The notes beneath the pieces were generated by a model that had not been told where the DNA came from, did not search any database, and was given only the letters and a program-made list of their open reading frames with translations. The translations under genes were made by a program, and so were the position numbers. Positions 9,900 to 19,556 of a DNA stretch of 64,000 nt are shown here, one piece after another (within the stretch, counting starts at the first letter, position 1; every line of letters starts with the position of its first letter). The stretch lies in the NCBI RefSeq assembly GCF_003570715.1, contig NZ_QXXQ01000014.1:44258-108257 (forward strand), in the 5' to 3' direction. This DNA is from Gemmobacter lutimaris. Its GTDB lineage: Bacteria > Pseudomonadota > Alphaproteobacteria > Rhodobacterales > Rhodobacteraceae.

Positions 9900-10945
9900 G
9901 CCTTGGTCCCGAGCCGCTGGCCGACCCCGTGGCGTTCCTGAAGCGGGCGCCACCAGGCCTCGTTGTCGAGATACCATTGCACGGTCTTCGCCAGACCTTC
10001 CTCCACCGTCACGCTGGGTTTCCAGCCCAGCTCGGTGCGGATGCGGGCGGGGTCGATCGCGTAACGCGCATCATGGCCGGGACGGTCGGTGACGAAGGTG
10101 ATCTGGTCGGCATAGGAGCCTTCCGCCTTCGGACGCTTCTCGTCCAGAATGGCGCAGAGCGTCTTCACCAGTTCCAGATTGGTGCGCTCGTTCTCGCCGC
10201 CGATATTGTAGCTGCGGCCCAGCTCGCCCTTTTCCACCACTGTCAGCAGCGCATCGGCGTGATCCTCGACATAAAGCCAGTCGCGGATATTGCTGCCATC
10301 GCCATAGATCGGCAGCGGTTTGCCGGCCAGCGCGTTGAGGATGATCACCGGGATCAGCTTTTCGGGGAAGTGATAGGGCCCGTAGTTGTTGGAGCAATTG
10401 GTCAGGACGACCGGCAGGCCATAGGTCTCGGCCCAGGCGCGGACCAGATGGTCCGAGGCGGCCTTGGAGGCCGAATAGGGGCTGCGCGGGTCATAGGGCG
10501 TCTCTTCGGTGAACTTGACCGAAGGATCGGCGGGCAGCGAGCCGAAGACCTCGTCGGTGGAAATGTGATGGAAGCGGAAGCCCGCGGGCCTGCCCTTGCG
10601 CATCCAGTATGCGCGCGCGGCCTCCAGCATGTTGTAGGTGCCGGTGATATTGGTCTCGACGAAATCGCCCGGCCCGTCGATCGAACGGTCCACATGCGAT
10701 TCGGCGGCCAGATGCATCACCACATCGGGGTCATGCGCGGCAAAGATGCGGTCCAGCGCGGCGCGGTCGCGGATGTCGGCATGTTCGAAGGCGTAAAGCG
10801 GGCTTTGCGCCGCCCCGGCCACATTTTCCAGACAGGCGGCATAGGTCAGCGCATCCAGATTGACCACGGCATGCCCGCGCGCGATGGCCAGCCGCACCAC
10901 GGCCGAGCCGATGAACCCGGCGCCGCCGGTCACGAGGATCTTCAT
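9896..10945 (-). CDS. rfbB: dTDP-glucose 4,6-dehydratase
   Basis: Second step of dTDP-rhamnose synthesis: NAD+-dependent conversion of dTDP-glucose to the 4-keto-6-deoxy sugar. The 349 residues match the family length. GGAGFIGS at residues 7-14 binds NAD. The family triad region [12 protein letters not shown] lies near 130, the catalytic Tyr-x-x-x-Lys is in [10 protein letters not shown] near 160, and [17 protein letters not shown] is a family hallmark. It is coupled to rfbC upstream and rfbD downstream through 4-base ATGA overlaps. Confidence 0.96.
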   Translation of the reverse strand: MKILVTGGAGFIGSAVVRLAIARGHAVVNLDALTYAACLENVAGAAQSPLYAFEHADIRDRAALDRIFAAHDPDVVMHLAAESHVDRSIDGPGDFVETNITGTYNMLEAARAYWMRKGRPAGFRFHHISTDEVFGSLPADPSVKFTEETPYDPRSPYSASKAASDHLVRAWAETYGLPVVLTNCSNNYGPYHFPEKLIPVIILNALAGKPLPIYGDGSNIRDWLYVEDHADALLTVVEKGELGRSYNIGGENERTNLELVKTLCAILDEKRPKAEGSYADQITFVTDRPGHDARYAIDPARIRTELGWKPSVTVEEGLAKTVQWYLDNEAWWRPLQERHGVGQRLGTKA

Positions 10946-11511
10946 TTGTCACCCTCCCAGGTGAAAGGGCTGTCAAAACCGGCGAGCAGCGGCGCCACCG
11001 CATCCTTGTCGGACAGCACGGGTTGTGTAGGGCCCAGCCCCCAGTCGATGCCGATGGATGGGTCATCCCAGCGGATGCCGCCATCGCAGTCGGGCGCATA
11101 GAGGTCGGTGCATTTGTACTGCACCTCGCAATCGGGGGTGCGTGTGACAAAGCCGTGAAGGAAGCCCTTGGGAATCAGCAACTGCCTGCCGTTTTCCGCC
11201 GAAAGCTCCTCCCCCACCCATTTCCCGTAGGTGGGCGACCCCTTGCGGATATCGACAGCCACATCGAAGATCACGCCGCGGGTGCAGCGCACCAGCTTGT
11301 CCTGGGCATGCGGTGGACGCTGGTAATGCAGCCCCCGCAGGGTGCCCGGCGTGGCCGAGAAGGAATGGTTGTCCTGCACGAAGCCCATATCCAGCCCCGC
11401 CTCGGCCATCCGGGCCGCGTTCCAGGTCTCGCTGAACCAGCCGCGCGCGTCCCCGAATCTCCGGGGCGAAATCACCACGACACCCGGTAGCGCCGTCTGT
11501 TCGATCTGCAT
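10942..11511 (-). CDS. rfbC: dTDP-4-dehydrorhamnose 3,5-epimerase
   Basis: Third step of dTDP-rhamnose synthesis, epimerising C3 and C5 of the 4-keto sugar. The 189-residue cupin protein has [14 protein letters not shown] near the N-terminus, RGLHYQ with the catalytic His, and [10 protein letters not shown] near the end. An in-frame TTG lies two codons upstream at 11517, but AAGGA is 2 bases from that codon and about 9 from the ATG at 11511, favouring the ATG. It is the first gene of the leftward operon rfbC-rfbB-rfbD-rfbA-coiled coil-WbsX/GT-sulfotransferase. Confidence 0.95.
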   Translation of the reverse strand: MQIEQTALPGVVVISPRRFGDARGWFSETWNAARMAEAGLDMGFVQDNHSFSATPGTLRGLHYQRPPHAQDKLVRCTRGVIFDVAVDIRKGSPTYGKWVGEELSAENGRQLLIPKGFLHGFVTRTPDCEVQYKCTDLYAPDCDGGIRWDDPSIGIDWGLGPTQPVLSDKDAVAPLLAGFDSPFTWEGDK

Positions 11512-11755
11512 AATCAATTTCCTTCGGCAAAGGATAGCCTGTTCCCTAGCCCAGCCATATCAGCATGACAACCCGCGTGTCGCGGGGGCTTGTGGAACCT
11601 CTCCGGCGCCTCCCATACTGGGCAGGATCGCACGCTTCGCAGCCGCAGATGTGTCAGAATGGCCGGCAGGTTTCCGCCCCCCGAAAGGCAGATGCCCGCC
11701 AATATGGCAAAAAATAGTGAACCCTGCCCACCGAAGGTGCCGAGGAGGTGAAAAA
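11512..11755. promoter_or_regulatory. Divergent intergenic region between rfbC and a glycosyltransferase
   Basis: A 244-base gap between two divergent transcription units, more AT-rich near both start codons. On the minus strand a TTGTCA hexamer lies about 55 bases upstream of rfbC and could be a -35, but the matching -10 (TAGGGA at 17 bases) is poor. On the plus strand an unusually strong Shine-Dalgarno GAGGAGGTG precedes the ATG at 11756. This should contain the promoters of both units; exact elements cannot be fixed by eye. Confidence 0.45.
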
Positions 11756-13519
11756 ATGAGCAGCGCCCGCCCGGCCTTCCCCCTCCCCGGACCGGGAGTG
11801 CTGGCCGCACGGATCGCAAAACTCTGTGCCCTGCCGGACGAGACCGCCCTGACCGTGGCGCGCGGGCTGCTGGCCCCCGGCACGGGGCGGTCGCCCAGCG
11901 CGCTGGCGGCGCTGCGCGGGTTCTGCCCCGAGCCGGACGCGCTGCTGCGGCTGGTCTGCCTGTTCGAGGCGCCCGCGACCGCGGCGGCGCAACCGGGCGG
12001 GCCGCTGCTGGCGCATCTGGCGGGGGGCTGGCGGCGCGGGGAGGCACCCGCCCCCTGGTTCGACCCGACCGGCTACGAGGTGCTGAGCGCGGCGCGGCGC
12101 GACCCGCAGGAGGCGGCGATCCTGCATTACGCGCGCGAGGGCTGGGCGCGGGGGCTGGACCCCGATCCGCGCCAGATCCGCGGCGGGCTGACGGCGGGCG
12201 CCAGCCTCGTGCTGGCGGTGCAGGACGGGGCCGAGGCCGGGCCCGCGCTGGCACTGATCCGGCGCGGCCTTGCCGGCAAGGCTGCCGGTCAGGGGCCGGA
12301 GGGGGCCGAATGTCTGGTGCTGGATGCCAGCCCCGGCCATGCGGTCGCGCATATGCTGACCCGGCTGCCCGAGGGGATGGCCGCGCTGCGGGCGGGGCTG
12401 CTGCGGCTGGTGCTGGCCGATGCCGGCACCGATGCCGCCGAGCTGGGCCGGATCCTGCAGGCCGAGGCGGCGGGGCCGGTCCTTCTGCGGCCACTGCCGC
12501 GGCCCGATCATCCGCCGGTGCCGGTGCCCGCCCCGCCGCGCGCGGCGGCGCTGCATCTGACCGGGCGGCGGCAAAGGCTGCGGCAGGGCGAGATCGCACC
12601 GCGCCTGACCATCCGCTGCCCCGCCCCCGATCCGGCGCGGGCGCATCGCTGGGGCGACTATCACTTCGCGGGCAGCCTTGCCGTGGCGCTGCGCGCCGAA
12701 GGGGTGACGGTGCGGGTGGCGCTGGCCGAGGACTGGGAGATGCCGGAGGATTCCGCCCCCGATGCCACGCTTCTGCTGCGCGGGGTGCGGCGCTGCCGCC
12801 CGCGCCCCGGCCCGGTGAACCTGATGTGGATGCTGAGCCACCCCGACCGGGTGGAGGCGCCGGAACTCTTGCGTTACGACCATGTCTTCGTGGCCTCGCT
12901 GCCCCATGCGGCGGCGCTGAAACCGCTGATGGGCGCGCGGGTCTCGGCCTTGCTGCAATGTTCCGACCCCGACCGCTTCGCCCCCGATACGCAGACCGGC
13001 GCGGCGCGGCAGGCCGAGGCCAGCCTGCCCGCCCATCCGCTGCTTTTTGTCGGCAATTCGCGCCGGGCCGACCGCTGGATCGTCTCGGCCGCGCTGGCCA
13101 CCGGGCATCCGCCCGCGATCTACGGCGCGGAATGGGAGGATACCCCGGCAGAACCCTTCGTGCGGGCGCAATCGCTGCCCAATGCCAGCCTCGGCGCCTA
13201 TTACCGCCGGGCCAGAATCGTGCTGAACGACCACTGGCCCGACATGGCGGCACGCGGCTTCGTCTCGAACCGGCTGTTCGACATCGCCATGGCGGGGGGG
13301 TTTCCGCTGTCGGACGGGTTCGAAGGGGCGGGCATGTTCTTCGGCCAGTTGCCGCAGGTGCGCGATGCCGCCGAACTGGACCGCGCGATCCGCCATTTCA
13401 CCGCGCGCCCGGCCGAACGCGCCGCCCGCGCGGCCGCGCTGCATGCGCTGGTGCGCCATCGCCATACCTTTGCCGCCCGCGCCCGGCGGATCACCGCCCG
13501 CCTGCGGGAGCTGTTCTGA
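11756..13519 (+). CDS. CgeB-like group 1 glycosyltransferase
   Basis: A 587-residue predicted GT-B glycosyltransferase. Residues about 100-135 hold one copy of the short YL/HYxxxG module (WFDPTGYEVLSAAR, then HYAREGWARGL). The C-terminal half resembles CgeB/glyco_trans_1_2 proteins: LFVGNSRRADRW, AIYGAEWED, ASLGAYYRRARIVLNDHW, then GFVSNRLFDIAMAGGFPLSD, which is the typical acceptor/donor switch region. The ATG follows GAGGAGGTG by 5 bases; a longer frame reaching back to 11342 would overlap rfbC and its promoter. First gene of a rightward unit. The sugar transferred is unknown. Confidence 0.78.
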   Translation: MSSARPAFPLPGPGVLAARIAKLCALPDETALTVARGLLAPGTGRSPSALAALRGFCPEPDALLRLVCLFEAPATAAAQPGGPLLAHLAGGWRRGEAPAPWFDPTGYEVLSAARRDPQEAAILHYAREGWARGLDPDPRQIRGGLTAGASLVLAVQDGAEAGPALALIRRGLAGKAAGQGPEGAECLVLDASPGHAVAHMLTRLPEGMAALRAGLLRLVLADAGTDAAELGRILQAEAAGPVLLRPLPRPDHPPVPVPAPPRAAALHLTGRRQRLRQGEIAPRLTIRCPAPDPARAHRWGDYHFAGSLAVALRAEGVTVRVALAEDWEMPEDSAPDATLLLRGVRRCRPRPGPVNLMWMLSHPDRVEAPELLRYDHVFVASLPHAAALKPLMGARVSALLQCSDPDRFAPDTQTGAARQAEASLPAHPLLFVGNSRRADRWIVSAALATGHPPAIYGAEWEDTPAEPFVRAQSLPNASLGAYYRRARIVLNDHWPDMAARGFVSNRLFDIAMAGGFPLSDGFEGAGMFFGQLPQVRDAAELDRAIRHFTARPAERAARAAALHALVRHRHTFAARARRITARLRELF

Positions 13520-13554
13520 GACCCGCACCGCACCGCCGTCGGCACCCGCGCCGA

Positions 13555-13583
13555 TTGACAAGCCCCGCCCCCGGCCCGTAACT
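13555..13583 (+). promoter_or_regulatory. Candidate promoter before the small beta-rich protein gene
   Basis: A perfect TTGACA hexamer (13555-13560) is followed after 17 bases by GTAACT (13578-13583). The -35 is ideal and the -10 weak, a pattern common in alphaproteobacteria. A short inverted repeat (GGCCC, 6-base loop, GGGCC at 13605-13620) lies between this and the start codon at 13670. Confidence 0.35.
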
Positions 13584-13669
13584 CGGGCCTGACCTGTCGC
13601 ACCCGGCCCGGAACCGGGCCAGAATTCCCTGCGGGGCACATGCCCCCGAGAACCGCTGAGGAACCACGT

Positions 13670-14206
13670 ATGACCCACAGCCTCGATCTCGGCCCGGAAG
13701 CCGGCATCAATGCCCGTGTGGCGGAACTGCGCGCGCTCGACCGTGCCACGGCCCCGCTGCCCGCGGGGGAACCGCTGGTCCCGGGCGTCTTTTTCAACAC
13801 CGATCCCGAGGCGCCGACCGGCATCGCCATCGAAAGCCGCCCCGGCGCGCTGATGCGGGCCGAATTCACCGTGCCCGCAGGCGCGCGCTGGCTGGCGCTG
13901 CATATCGCGCTGGAGGAATGCGATCTGTCGGGTCGGATGATGTTCGGCCTTGTCTGCCGCTCCGCCGCGCCGCAATCGACCACCTTCCGCCCCTGCCTGC
14001 GCACCGGCACGGCCGAAGGCTTCCGCGACATCTTCTTCCGCAAGACCGCCATCGCCTATGCGGAACCGAGCCTGCATCTGGATGCGCTGGTGATCGACGA
14101 TCACCCCGATCTGGCCGCCCCCGCGCCCTGGCGCGAGCTGGTGCTGTTCTTCCGCCCCGAAACCGCAACGATCGACCTGCAGGATCTGCGGGTCTTCGTG
14201 ATCTGA
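13670..14206 (+). CDS. Uncharacterised small beta-rich protein in glycosyltransferase operon
   Basis: I do not recognise this 178-residue protein. Alternating hydrophobic strands (ARWLALHIALEE, GRMMFGLVCRS, RELVLFFRPETATIDLQDL) suggest a beta-sandwich. There is no signal peptide, membrane segment or catalytic motif. The ATG at 13670 has GAGGA 8 bases upstream and is preferred over one at 13640. Eleven bases separate it from the next glycosyltransferase gene, so they are probably co-transcribed. A sugar-binding or accessory role for the neighbouring transferases is only a guess. Confidence 0.65.
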   Translation: MTHSLDLGPEAGINARVAELRALDRATAPLPAGEPLVPGVFFNTDPEAPTGIAIESRPGALMRAEFTVPAGARWLALHIALEECDLSGRMMFGLVCRSAAPQSTTFRPCLRTGTAEGFRDIFFRKTAIAYAEPSLHLDALVIDDHPDLAAPAPWRELVLFFRPETATIDLQDLRVFVI

Positions 14207-14217
14207 CGGGGCCGGGC

Positions 14218-15294
14218 ATGGGGGCCGAGATGCAGGCCGATACGGTGGCCGCTTCCGAACCGGGGCCCGAAGCAGGGTCTGTACCCGCACCGACACCGGC
14301 ACCGGCCCTGCCGCTGTCGGTTGTCATTCCGGTCTGGAACGACCCCGAGGGGCTGGCGCGGCTGCTGCCCGTGCTGACCGCCCTGCCGGGTGTGGCGCAG
14401 ATCATCGTGGTTGACGATGCCTCGGATGTGCCGGTCGGCGCGAAAAGCATCGGCCTGCCCGGTCTGGCGACGGATTCCCGCATCCTGTGGCTGCGCAGCG
14501 CGACCCAGAAGGGCGCGGGCCATGCCCGAAACCTCGGCCTTGCGCGGGTGGACTGCCCGCATGTGCTGTTCTTCGATTCCGACGATCTGCCGCTCCCCGG
14601 CCTGACCGCGCTGCTGGCCGATCTGGCCGCCCTGCCCTCCGAAGACGCGCCCTTCGATTTCTGCCTGTTCCGCCATATCGACAGCCGCACCCGCGCCAGT
14701 GGCACGCCGGGGCCGCTGGCGGGCGACCAGCGGCTGTGGGATCTGCTGCGCGCGGCCGAGGCCCCGGCTCTGATCGACCGGGCGCAGGCCGCGCGGATGG
14801 TGCGCATCGCCGCCTATCCCTGGAACAAGATCTACCGCACCGCCTTTCTGCGCGCGGCCGCCATCCGCTGCACCGAGATCCCGGTGCACAACGATGTGGA
14901 ACTGCACTGGACCGGCTTTTTCCATGCCCGGCGCATCCTCGTCTCCACCCGCGAGGGCTGCGAGCATTTCGTGGCGCAGGGCGGCAGCCGGCTGACCAAC
15001 CGCAGCGGGCTCGACCGGTTCGAGGTGTTTCACGCGCTGGAGGCGGTGCAGGCGGCGCTGACCGCCTCGGGCCCGCGGGCGGCGGCCTTCGGCGATGCGG
15101 CGGCGGAATTCTACCTCAACCTCTTTCGCTGGATCGACGAGACGCTGGAACCCGAACTGCGCGCCACCTTCCGCTGGCGGGCGCAGGATTTCCTGCGCCG
15201 CGCCCTGACGCCCGCGCTGTTCACGCTTGTCGCACAGGCCGACCCGGATCTGGCCGGGCGGATCAACCGTTTTCTGGCGGAGGGCCGGACATGA
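14218..15294 (+). CDS. Family 2 glycosyltransferase
   Basis: A 358-residue cytosolic GT-A enzyme. After about 30 low-complexity Pro/Ala residues come LSVVIPVWNDPEG, IIVVDDASD, GAGHARNLGLA and LFFDSDDLPLPG, the last with the metal-binding DxD-type motif. YPWNKIYRTAFL in the second half is typical of capsule GT2 enzymes that share this C-terminal region. The ATG at 14218 was chosen (GGGG upstream), and a second ATG at 14230 is possible. Its stop overlaps the next glycosyltransferase start by ATGA. Confidence 0.85.
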   Translation: MGAEMQADTVAASEPGPEAGSVPAPTPAPALPLSVVIPVWNDPEGLARLLPVLTALPGVAQIIVVDDASDVPVGAKSIGLPGLATDSRILWLRSATQKGAGHARNLGLARVDCPHVLFFDSDDLPLPGLTALLADLAALPSEDAPFDFCLFRHIDSRTRASGTPGPLAGDQRLWDLLRAAEAPALIDRAQAARMVRIAAYPWNKIYRTAFLRAAAIRCTEIPVHNDVELHWTGFFHARRILVSTREGCEHFVAQGGSRLTNRSGLDRFEVFHALEAVQAALTASGPRAAAFGDAAAEFYLNLFRWIDETLEPELRATFRWRAQDFLRRALTPALFTLVAQADPDLAGRINRFLAEGRT

Positions 15295-16565
15295 GCCGCG
15301 AGATGCCGCTGGGCTTCGTCGTCACCAGCTACAACATCCTGCCCTATATCGACCGCTGCCTCGACAGCCTTGCCGCCTGCGTGCGGCCGGGCGACCGGGT
15401 GGTGCTGGTGGATGACGGATCTTCCGACGGCAGCGCCGAACGCATCGCCGAACGCGCCGCGGCCGGTCTGGGCGCCGGGGTGACGGTGACGCCCGTCCTG
15501 TTCGGCACCAATACGATCGGCGGGGTCGGCATCGCGGGCAATACCGGCATGGCCGAGGTGCTGGCCGATCCGGCGCTGGCGGGGCTGTTCTTCGTCGATG
15601 GCGACGACTGGCTGGAGGCGCCGGGCTTCCATGCCTGCCGCGCCGCCTTCGAACGCTCGGGCGCCGATATCCTGATCGGCAATTACGCCGAATATGACGA
15701 GGCGAAGGACAGCCACCGCCGCCCGGCCGATGCCGCCCGCTGGGCACGGGTGCCCGCCCTGCGGCGCGGCGGCACCGGCGAGGCGGCGCGCGATCTGGCG
15801 CTGGCCATGATCGCCGTGCCCTGGCGCAAGTTCTATCGCAGCGATTTCCTGCGCCGCCACGGGCTGCGCTTCCCCGAGGGGCGGTTCTTCTTCGAGGACA
15901 ACCCGTTTCACTGGGCGGTCTGCCTGAAGGCCGAAAGCATCGCCTTCCACGATGCGCTGCTCTGTCAGCACCGGATCAACCGGCCCGGACAGACCATGGC
16001 CTCGACCGGGGCCGAGCTTGCGGCCTTCTTCGATCATTACCGCACGATCCGCGGGCTCCTGCCCACTGGCGATGAAACCGCCCGCGCGGGCACCGCGCTG
16101 GACTGGCTGCTGAACAACATGGCCTGGCATGTGGAGCGGCTCGCCCCCTCCGCCTACTGGGCCTATGCTGGCCGCGCGGCGCAGGTTCTGGCCGAGGTGC
16201 CCGAGCCGGTCTGGCAGGCCGCGGCCGAGCGTTTTGCCAGCACCCAGATCGGCGCGGTGGCGGGTGCCCTGCGCCGGGGCGATGTCCCGGGCGTGGTGGC
16301 GGTCTGGGCGGCCAGCCGCACCCAGAGCCTGCTGTCGGGCGTGCAGTCGCATCTGCGGCGGCTGGAAACCGCGCTTGCCGATCAGGGCCAGCGCACCGGG
16401 GCGCTGGAACGGCAAATGCGGATCGGGCAGGAAATCGCCCGCTATGCAGCGCTGCGCGACCTGCCGATGCCGGACCTGCCGCCCGCCCTGCCCGCCAGCC
16501 TGCTGCCCGAGATGGCCCCCGAGATGGCCGGAGAAGACGGCGACGCGGGCCCGCTGCAATCCTGA
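15291..16565 (+). CDS. Family 2 glycosyltransferase with C-terminal helical extension
   Basis: A 424-residue protein related to the preceding gene. It begins GFVVTSYNILPYIDRCL and continues VLVDDGSSDGSAERI, GIAGNTGMAE and LFFVDGDDWLEAPG (DxD region). VPWRKFYRSDFL then FFEDNPFHW resemble capsular GT2 proteins. The last 110 residues are helical and partly coiled coil (LRRLETALADQGQRTGALERQ). The ATG is inside an ATGA overlap with the upstream stop, so the pair is coupled and probably acts in successive steps. Confidence 0.85.
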   Translation: MSREMPLGFVVTSYNILPYIDRCLDSLAACVRPGDRVVLVDDGSSDGSAERIAERAAAGLGAGVTVTPVLFGTNTIGGVGIAGNTGMAEVLADPALAGLFFVDGDDWLEAPGFHACRAAFERSGADILIGNYAEYDEAKDSHRRPADAARWARVPALRRGGTGEAARDLALAMIAVPWRKFYRSDFLRRHGLRFPEGRFFFEDNPFHWAVCLKAESIAFHDALLCQHRINRPGQTMASTGAELAAFFDHYRTIRGLLPTGDETARAGTALDWLLNNMAWHVERLAPSAYWAYAGRAAQVLAEVPEPVWQAAAERFASTQIGAVAGALRRGDVPGVVAVWAASRTQSLLSGVQSHLRRLETALADQGQRTGALERQMRIGQEIARYAALRDLPMPDLPPALPASLLPEMAPEMAGEDGDAGPLQS

Positions 16566-16680
16566 TCCGGCGCGGGGGGACGCGCGCGGCACTGGGGGGC
16601 ACGCGCGCCCCGCCCGCGCCACAAAACCGCCATTCGCCCCCGGCACATTGCGCCATCCCGCGATCCCCGAGGCCCGTTCC

Positions 16681-18174
16681 GTGACTGCCCAAGCTGTGCC
16701 CCCCTCCGCCCCCCCGTCGCCCCGGTCTCCGGTCGTGCATCCCGTGCTGCTGTGCGGTGGCTCCGGCACCCGGCTCTGGCCGCTGTCGCGCAAGAGCTAT
16801 CCCAAGCAGTTCGCGCCGCTGACCGGGGCGGAAAGCCTGTTTCAGGCCTCGGCCCGGCGTCTGGCGGGGCCGGGTTTTGCCGCGCCGCTGGTGGTGACGG
16901 CCAGCGATTTCCGCTTCATCGTGCTGGAACAGCTGGCGCAGATCGAGACCGCGCCCGCCGCGCTGCTGATCGAACCCGCCCCGCGCAACACCGCTCCCGC
17001 CATTCTGGCCGCCGCGCTGTGGCTGGCGGCGGATGACCCCGGCGCGCTGCTGCTGGTCGCGCCCTCGGATCATGTGGTGCCCGATGCCGAAGGCTTCCGC
17101 GCCGCCGTTGCCGCCGCCCTGCCTGCCGCTGCCGCAGGCCGCATCGTCACCTTCGGCATCCGCCCCGACCGGGCCGAGACCGGCTATGGCTGGCTGGAGC
17201 CCGAGGGCAGCGCCCCGGCGGATTTCACCGCCCCCGCGCCCCGGCCGCTTTGCCGCTTCGTCGAGAAACCCGATGCCGCCACCGCCGCCGCCATGCTGGC
17301 CGATGGCCGCCATCTGTGGAATGCCGGGATCTTCCTCTTTACCGCCGCCACGCTGATCGCGGCTTTCGAAGCCCATGCCCCGGTCCTGCTGGCGGCGGTG
17401 CGCGCCTCGGTCGCGGGCACGCAGCCCGATCTGGCCTTCCAGCGGCTTGACCCTGCCCCCTGGGAGGCGGTCGAGGATATCTCGATCGACTATGCGGTGA
17501 TGGAAAAGGCCGGCAATCTGGATGTGCTGCCCTATGGTGGCGCCTGGTCCGATCTGGGCGGCTGGGAGGCAGTCTGGCGCGAGACCGGCCCCGATGCCGC
17601 AGGCGTGGTGACGCAGGGCGCGGTGACCGCGCTCGGCTGTGCCGACAGCCTGCTGCGCAGCGAGGCCGAGGGGCTGCAACTGGTCGCCATCGGCGTGAAG
17701 GATCTGATCGCCGTGGCCATGCCCGATGCCGTGCTGGTGGCCGACCGCGCCCATGCGCAGGATGTGAAGCTGGCGGTGGCCCGGCTGAAGGCCGGGGGCG
17801 TGGCGCAGGCCGAGGAATTCCCCCGCGACCACCGGCCCTGGGGCTGGTTCGAAAGCCTTGCCCGCGGGCCACGCTTTCAGGTCAAGCGCATCCTCGTGCA
17901 CCCCGGCGGACAGCTGAGCCTGCAAAGCCACCATCACCGCGCCGAACACTGGATCGTGGTCGAGGGCACCGCACGGGTCACCATCGGCGATGAGGTGCGG
18001 CTGGTGACGGAAAACCAGTCGGTCTATATCCCGCTGGGGGTCCGGCACCGGCTGGAAAACCCCGGCAAGCTGCCCATGGTGCTGATCGAGGTGCAGACCG
18101 GCAGCTATCTGGGCGAGGATGACATCCAGCGCTACGAGGATGCCTATGCCCGCGGTCCGGGCACCCGCGGCTGA
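16681..18174 (+). CDS. manC: Mannose-1-phosphate guanylyltransferase / mannose-6-phosphate isomerase
   Basis: Bifunctional type II enzyme making GDP-mannose from mannose-1-phosphate, with a cupin isomerase domain able to interconvert fructose-6-P and mannose-6-P. In 497 residues the nucleotidyltransferase signature is GGSGTRLWPLSRKSYPKQF (about 26-44), RFVEKPDAAT is the sugar-binding region, and the C-terminal cupin has QLSLQSHHHRAEHWIVVEG with the metal-binding His cluster. The start is a GTG with weak GAGG upstream; a second GTG at 16735 is closer to the usual N-terminus. It could also be called cpsB or algA. It provides a mannose donor for the surrounding transferases. Confidence 0.93.
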   Translation: MTAQAVPPSAPPSPRSPVVHPVLLCGGSGTRLWPLSRKSYPKQFAPLTGAESLFQASARRLAGPGFAAPLVVTASDFRFIVLEQLAQIETAPAALLIEPAPRNTAPAILAAALWLAADDPGALLLVAPSDHVVPDAEGFRAAVAAALPAAAAGRIVTFGIRPDRAETGYGWLEPEGSAPADFTAPAPRPLCRFVEKPDAATAAAMLADGRHLWNAGIFLFTAATLIAAFEAHAPVLLAAVRASVAGTQPDLAFQRLDPAPWEAVEDISIDYAVMEKAGNLDVLPYGGAWSDLGGWEAVWRETGPDAAGVVTQGAVTALGCADSLLRSEAEGLQLVAIGVKDLIAVAMPDAVLVADRAHAQDVKLAVARLKAGGVAQAEEFPRDHRPWGWFESLARGPRFQVKRILVHPGGQLSLQSHHHRAEHWIVVEGTARVTIGDEVRLVTENQSVYIPLGVRHRLENPGKLPMVLIEVQTGSYLGEDDIQRYEDAYARGPGTRG

Positions 18175-18305
18175 CCGCGGCCCCAAAGCAGGCAACCCGC
18201 GCACCGAAAGCCCCGGACCCGCCGGTCAGGCTGGATTCCCTGACGGAAATCCGCCAGAAAGCCCCGGTGCCCGGATCGGCCGGGCCGGAACGGAAATGAC
18301 GCGGC

Positions 18306-19556
18306 ATGAAACTGATCCTGCATATCGGCACCCCGAAGACCGGCACCACCAGCATGCAGCGCTGGTTCGCGCAGAACCGCGCCGCGCTGACGCAGCAGGG
18401 CATCCGCTATGCCCGCGCGCCGGGGGCCGAGAACCATCGCCGCCTGATGGCCTATGCCCGCGATACCGACAAGCCCGATGAAAGCTTCGCCCGTTTCGGC
18501 ATCACCTCGGACGAAAGCCACGCCGCATTCCGCAACCAGCTGCAACGCGCCATCGCCCGCGAGGTCGAGGCCCATCCGGGCATGCGCTGTTTCGTGATGT
18601 CGAACGAACATATCTACAGCAAGATCGACCGCCGCCCCATGGCCGAGCGGCTGCACGCGCTGCTGGCGCCGCTGTTCGACGAGATCGAGGTCTGGCTGCA
18701 TCTGCGCCCGCAGGTCGATCTGCTGATGTCCAATGCCTCGCAGCTGATCCGCATGGGGCGGCATATCACCGCCGCCAGCCTGTCGCGCCCGGCCATCGCC
18801 CCCGACAACCGCTTCTATGGCTACGGCCGGTTTCTGGATGAATGGGAGCCGGTCTTCGGTGCCGGAAATATCCGGCTGATCCCCTTCCGCCGCCGCCCCG
18901 ACATCACCCGCGCCCTGATCGAGGATCTGGGCATCGACATGACCGGCCTGACCGAGCCGGAACGGGTGAATACCGCACTGGACTGGCGGGCGGTGGCGCT
19001 TGGCAATACGATCAACCGCAGCCTTGCCGCCGCCGGCCATCCGCAGCGGGTGGACTATTTCATCGACGAGATGCCCGGCCGCGAGAAGGTGCAGCCCGGC
19101 CGTGCGCAGGCCCGGCAGATCCATACCCGCTTCGAGGAAGCCAACCGCGCGCTGGAGGCCCGCCACCCCGAACTGCCCGCCGCCGACCTGACCCCCGACT
19201 GGGACGCCTATCCCGAAGAGGGCAACCTGCATCTGCTGGATACGCCCTGCCCCTTCGAGCCGCAGCTTGGCCATATGGTGCGCCGCTTCACCGAAGAACT
19301 GCTGCGCGAACGCTGGCTGCGCCACAGCGCCGAGTTGCGGCTGGCACAACAGCGCAAGGACACGGCCGCGGTCCAGCGCCAGCGGCAGAAACGTGCCGAT
19401 GTGGCGAAAGAGATGAAACGGCTGGGAATCGAGCCCCCCGCCCCCGGCCCGGCCACCGCGAAAGCCGCAGACCCCGCCGGGCCCACGAAAGGCCCGCAGG
19501 CGGGCAAACCTGCCCAGAAGGCCAAGACCCCGCGGAAGGGTGCCGGGAAATCCTGA
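18306..19556 (+). CDS. Sulfotransferase-like protein with basic low-complexity tail
   Basis: A 416-residue protein beginning MKLILHIGTPKTGTTSMQRW, the PAPS 5'-phosphosulfate loop of sulfotransferases (GxPKTGTTS). The second motif region around residue 140 (VWLHLRPQVDLLMSNASQL) matches the LRxPxxxxxS 3'-phosphate motif of this divergent bacterial subgroup. Residues 340-416 form a Lys/Arg/Ala/Pro-rich tail, likely disordered. No signal peptide. It follows manC by 131 bases. Probable role: sulfation of the polysaccharide or its lipid-linked precursor; substrate unknown. Confidence 0.75.
   Translation: MKLILHIGTPKTGTTSMQRWFAQNRAALTQQGIRYARAPGAENHRRLMAYARDTDKPDESFARFGITSDESHAAFRNQLQRAIAREVEAHPGMRCFVMSNEHIYSKIDRRPMAERLHALLAPLFDEIEVWLHLRPQVDLLMSNASQLIRMGRHITAASLSRPAIAPDNRFYGYGRFLDEWEPVFGAGNIRLIPFRRRPDITRALIEDLGIDMTGLTEPERVNTALDWRAVALGNTINRSLAAAGHPQRVDYFIDEMPGREKVQPGRAQARQIHTRFEEANRALEARHPELPAADLTPDWDAYPEEGNLHLLDTPCPFEPQLGHMVRRFTEELLRERWLRHSAELRLAQQRKDTAAVQRQRQKRADVAKEMKRLGIEPPAPGPATAKAADPAGPTKGPQAGKPAQKAKTPRKGAGKS

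Noticed and set aside
11654..14302. Minus-strand open frame of 882 codons opposite the 11.8-14.2 kb genes
   Set aside because: Low-complexity Arg/Gln/Gly composition and no start site; the opposite strand has recognisable proteins and a strong ribosome site.
15976..18204. Minus-strand frame of 742 codons opposite manC
   Set aside because: Antisense of ManC, whose motifs are unambiguous.
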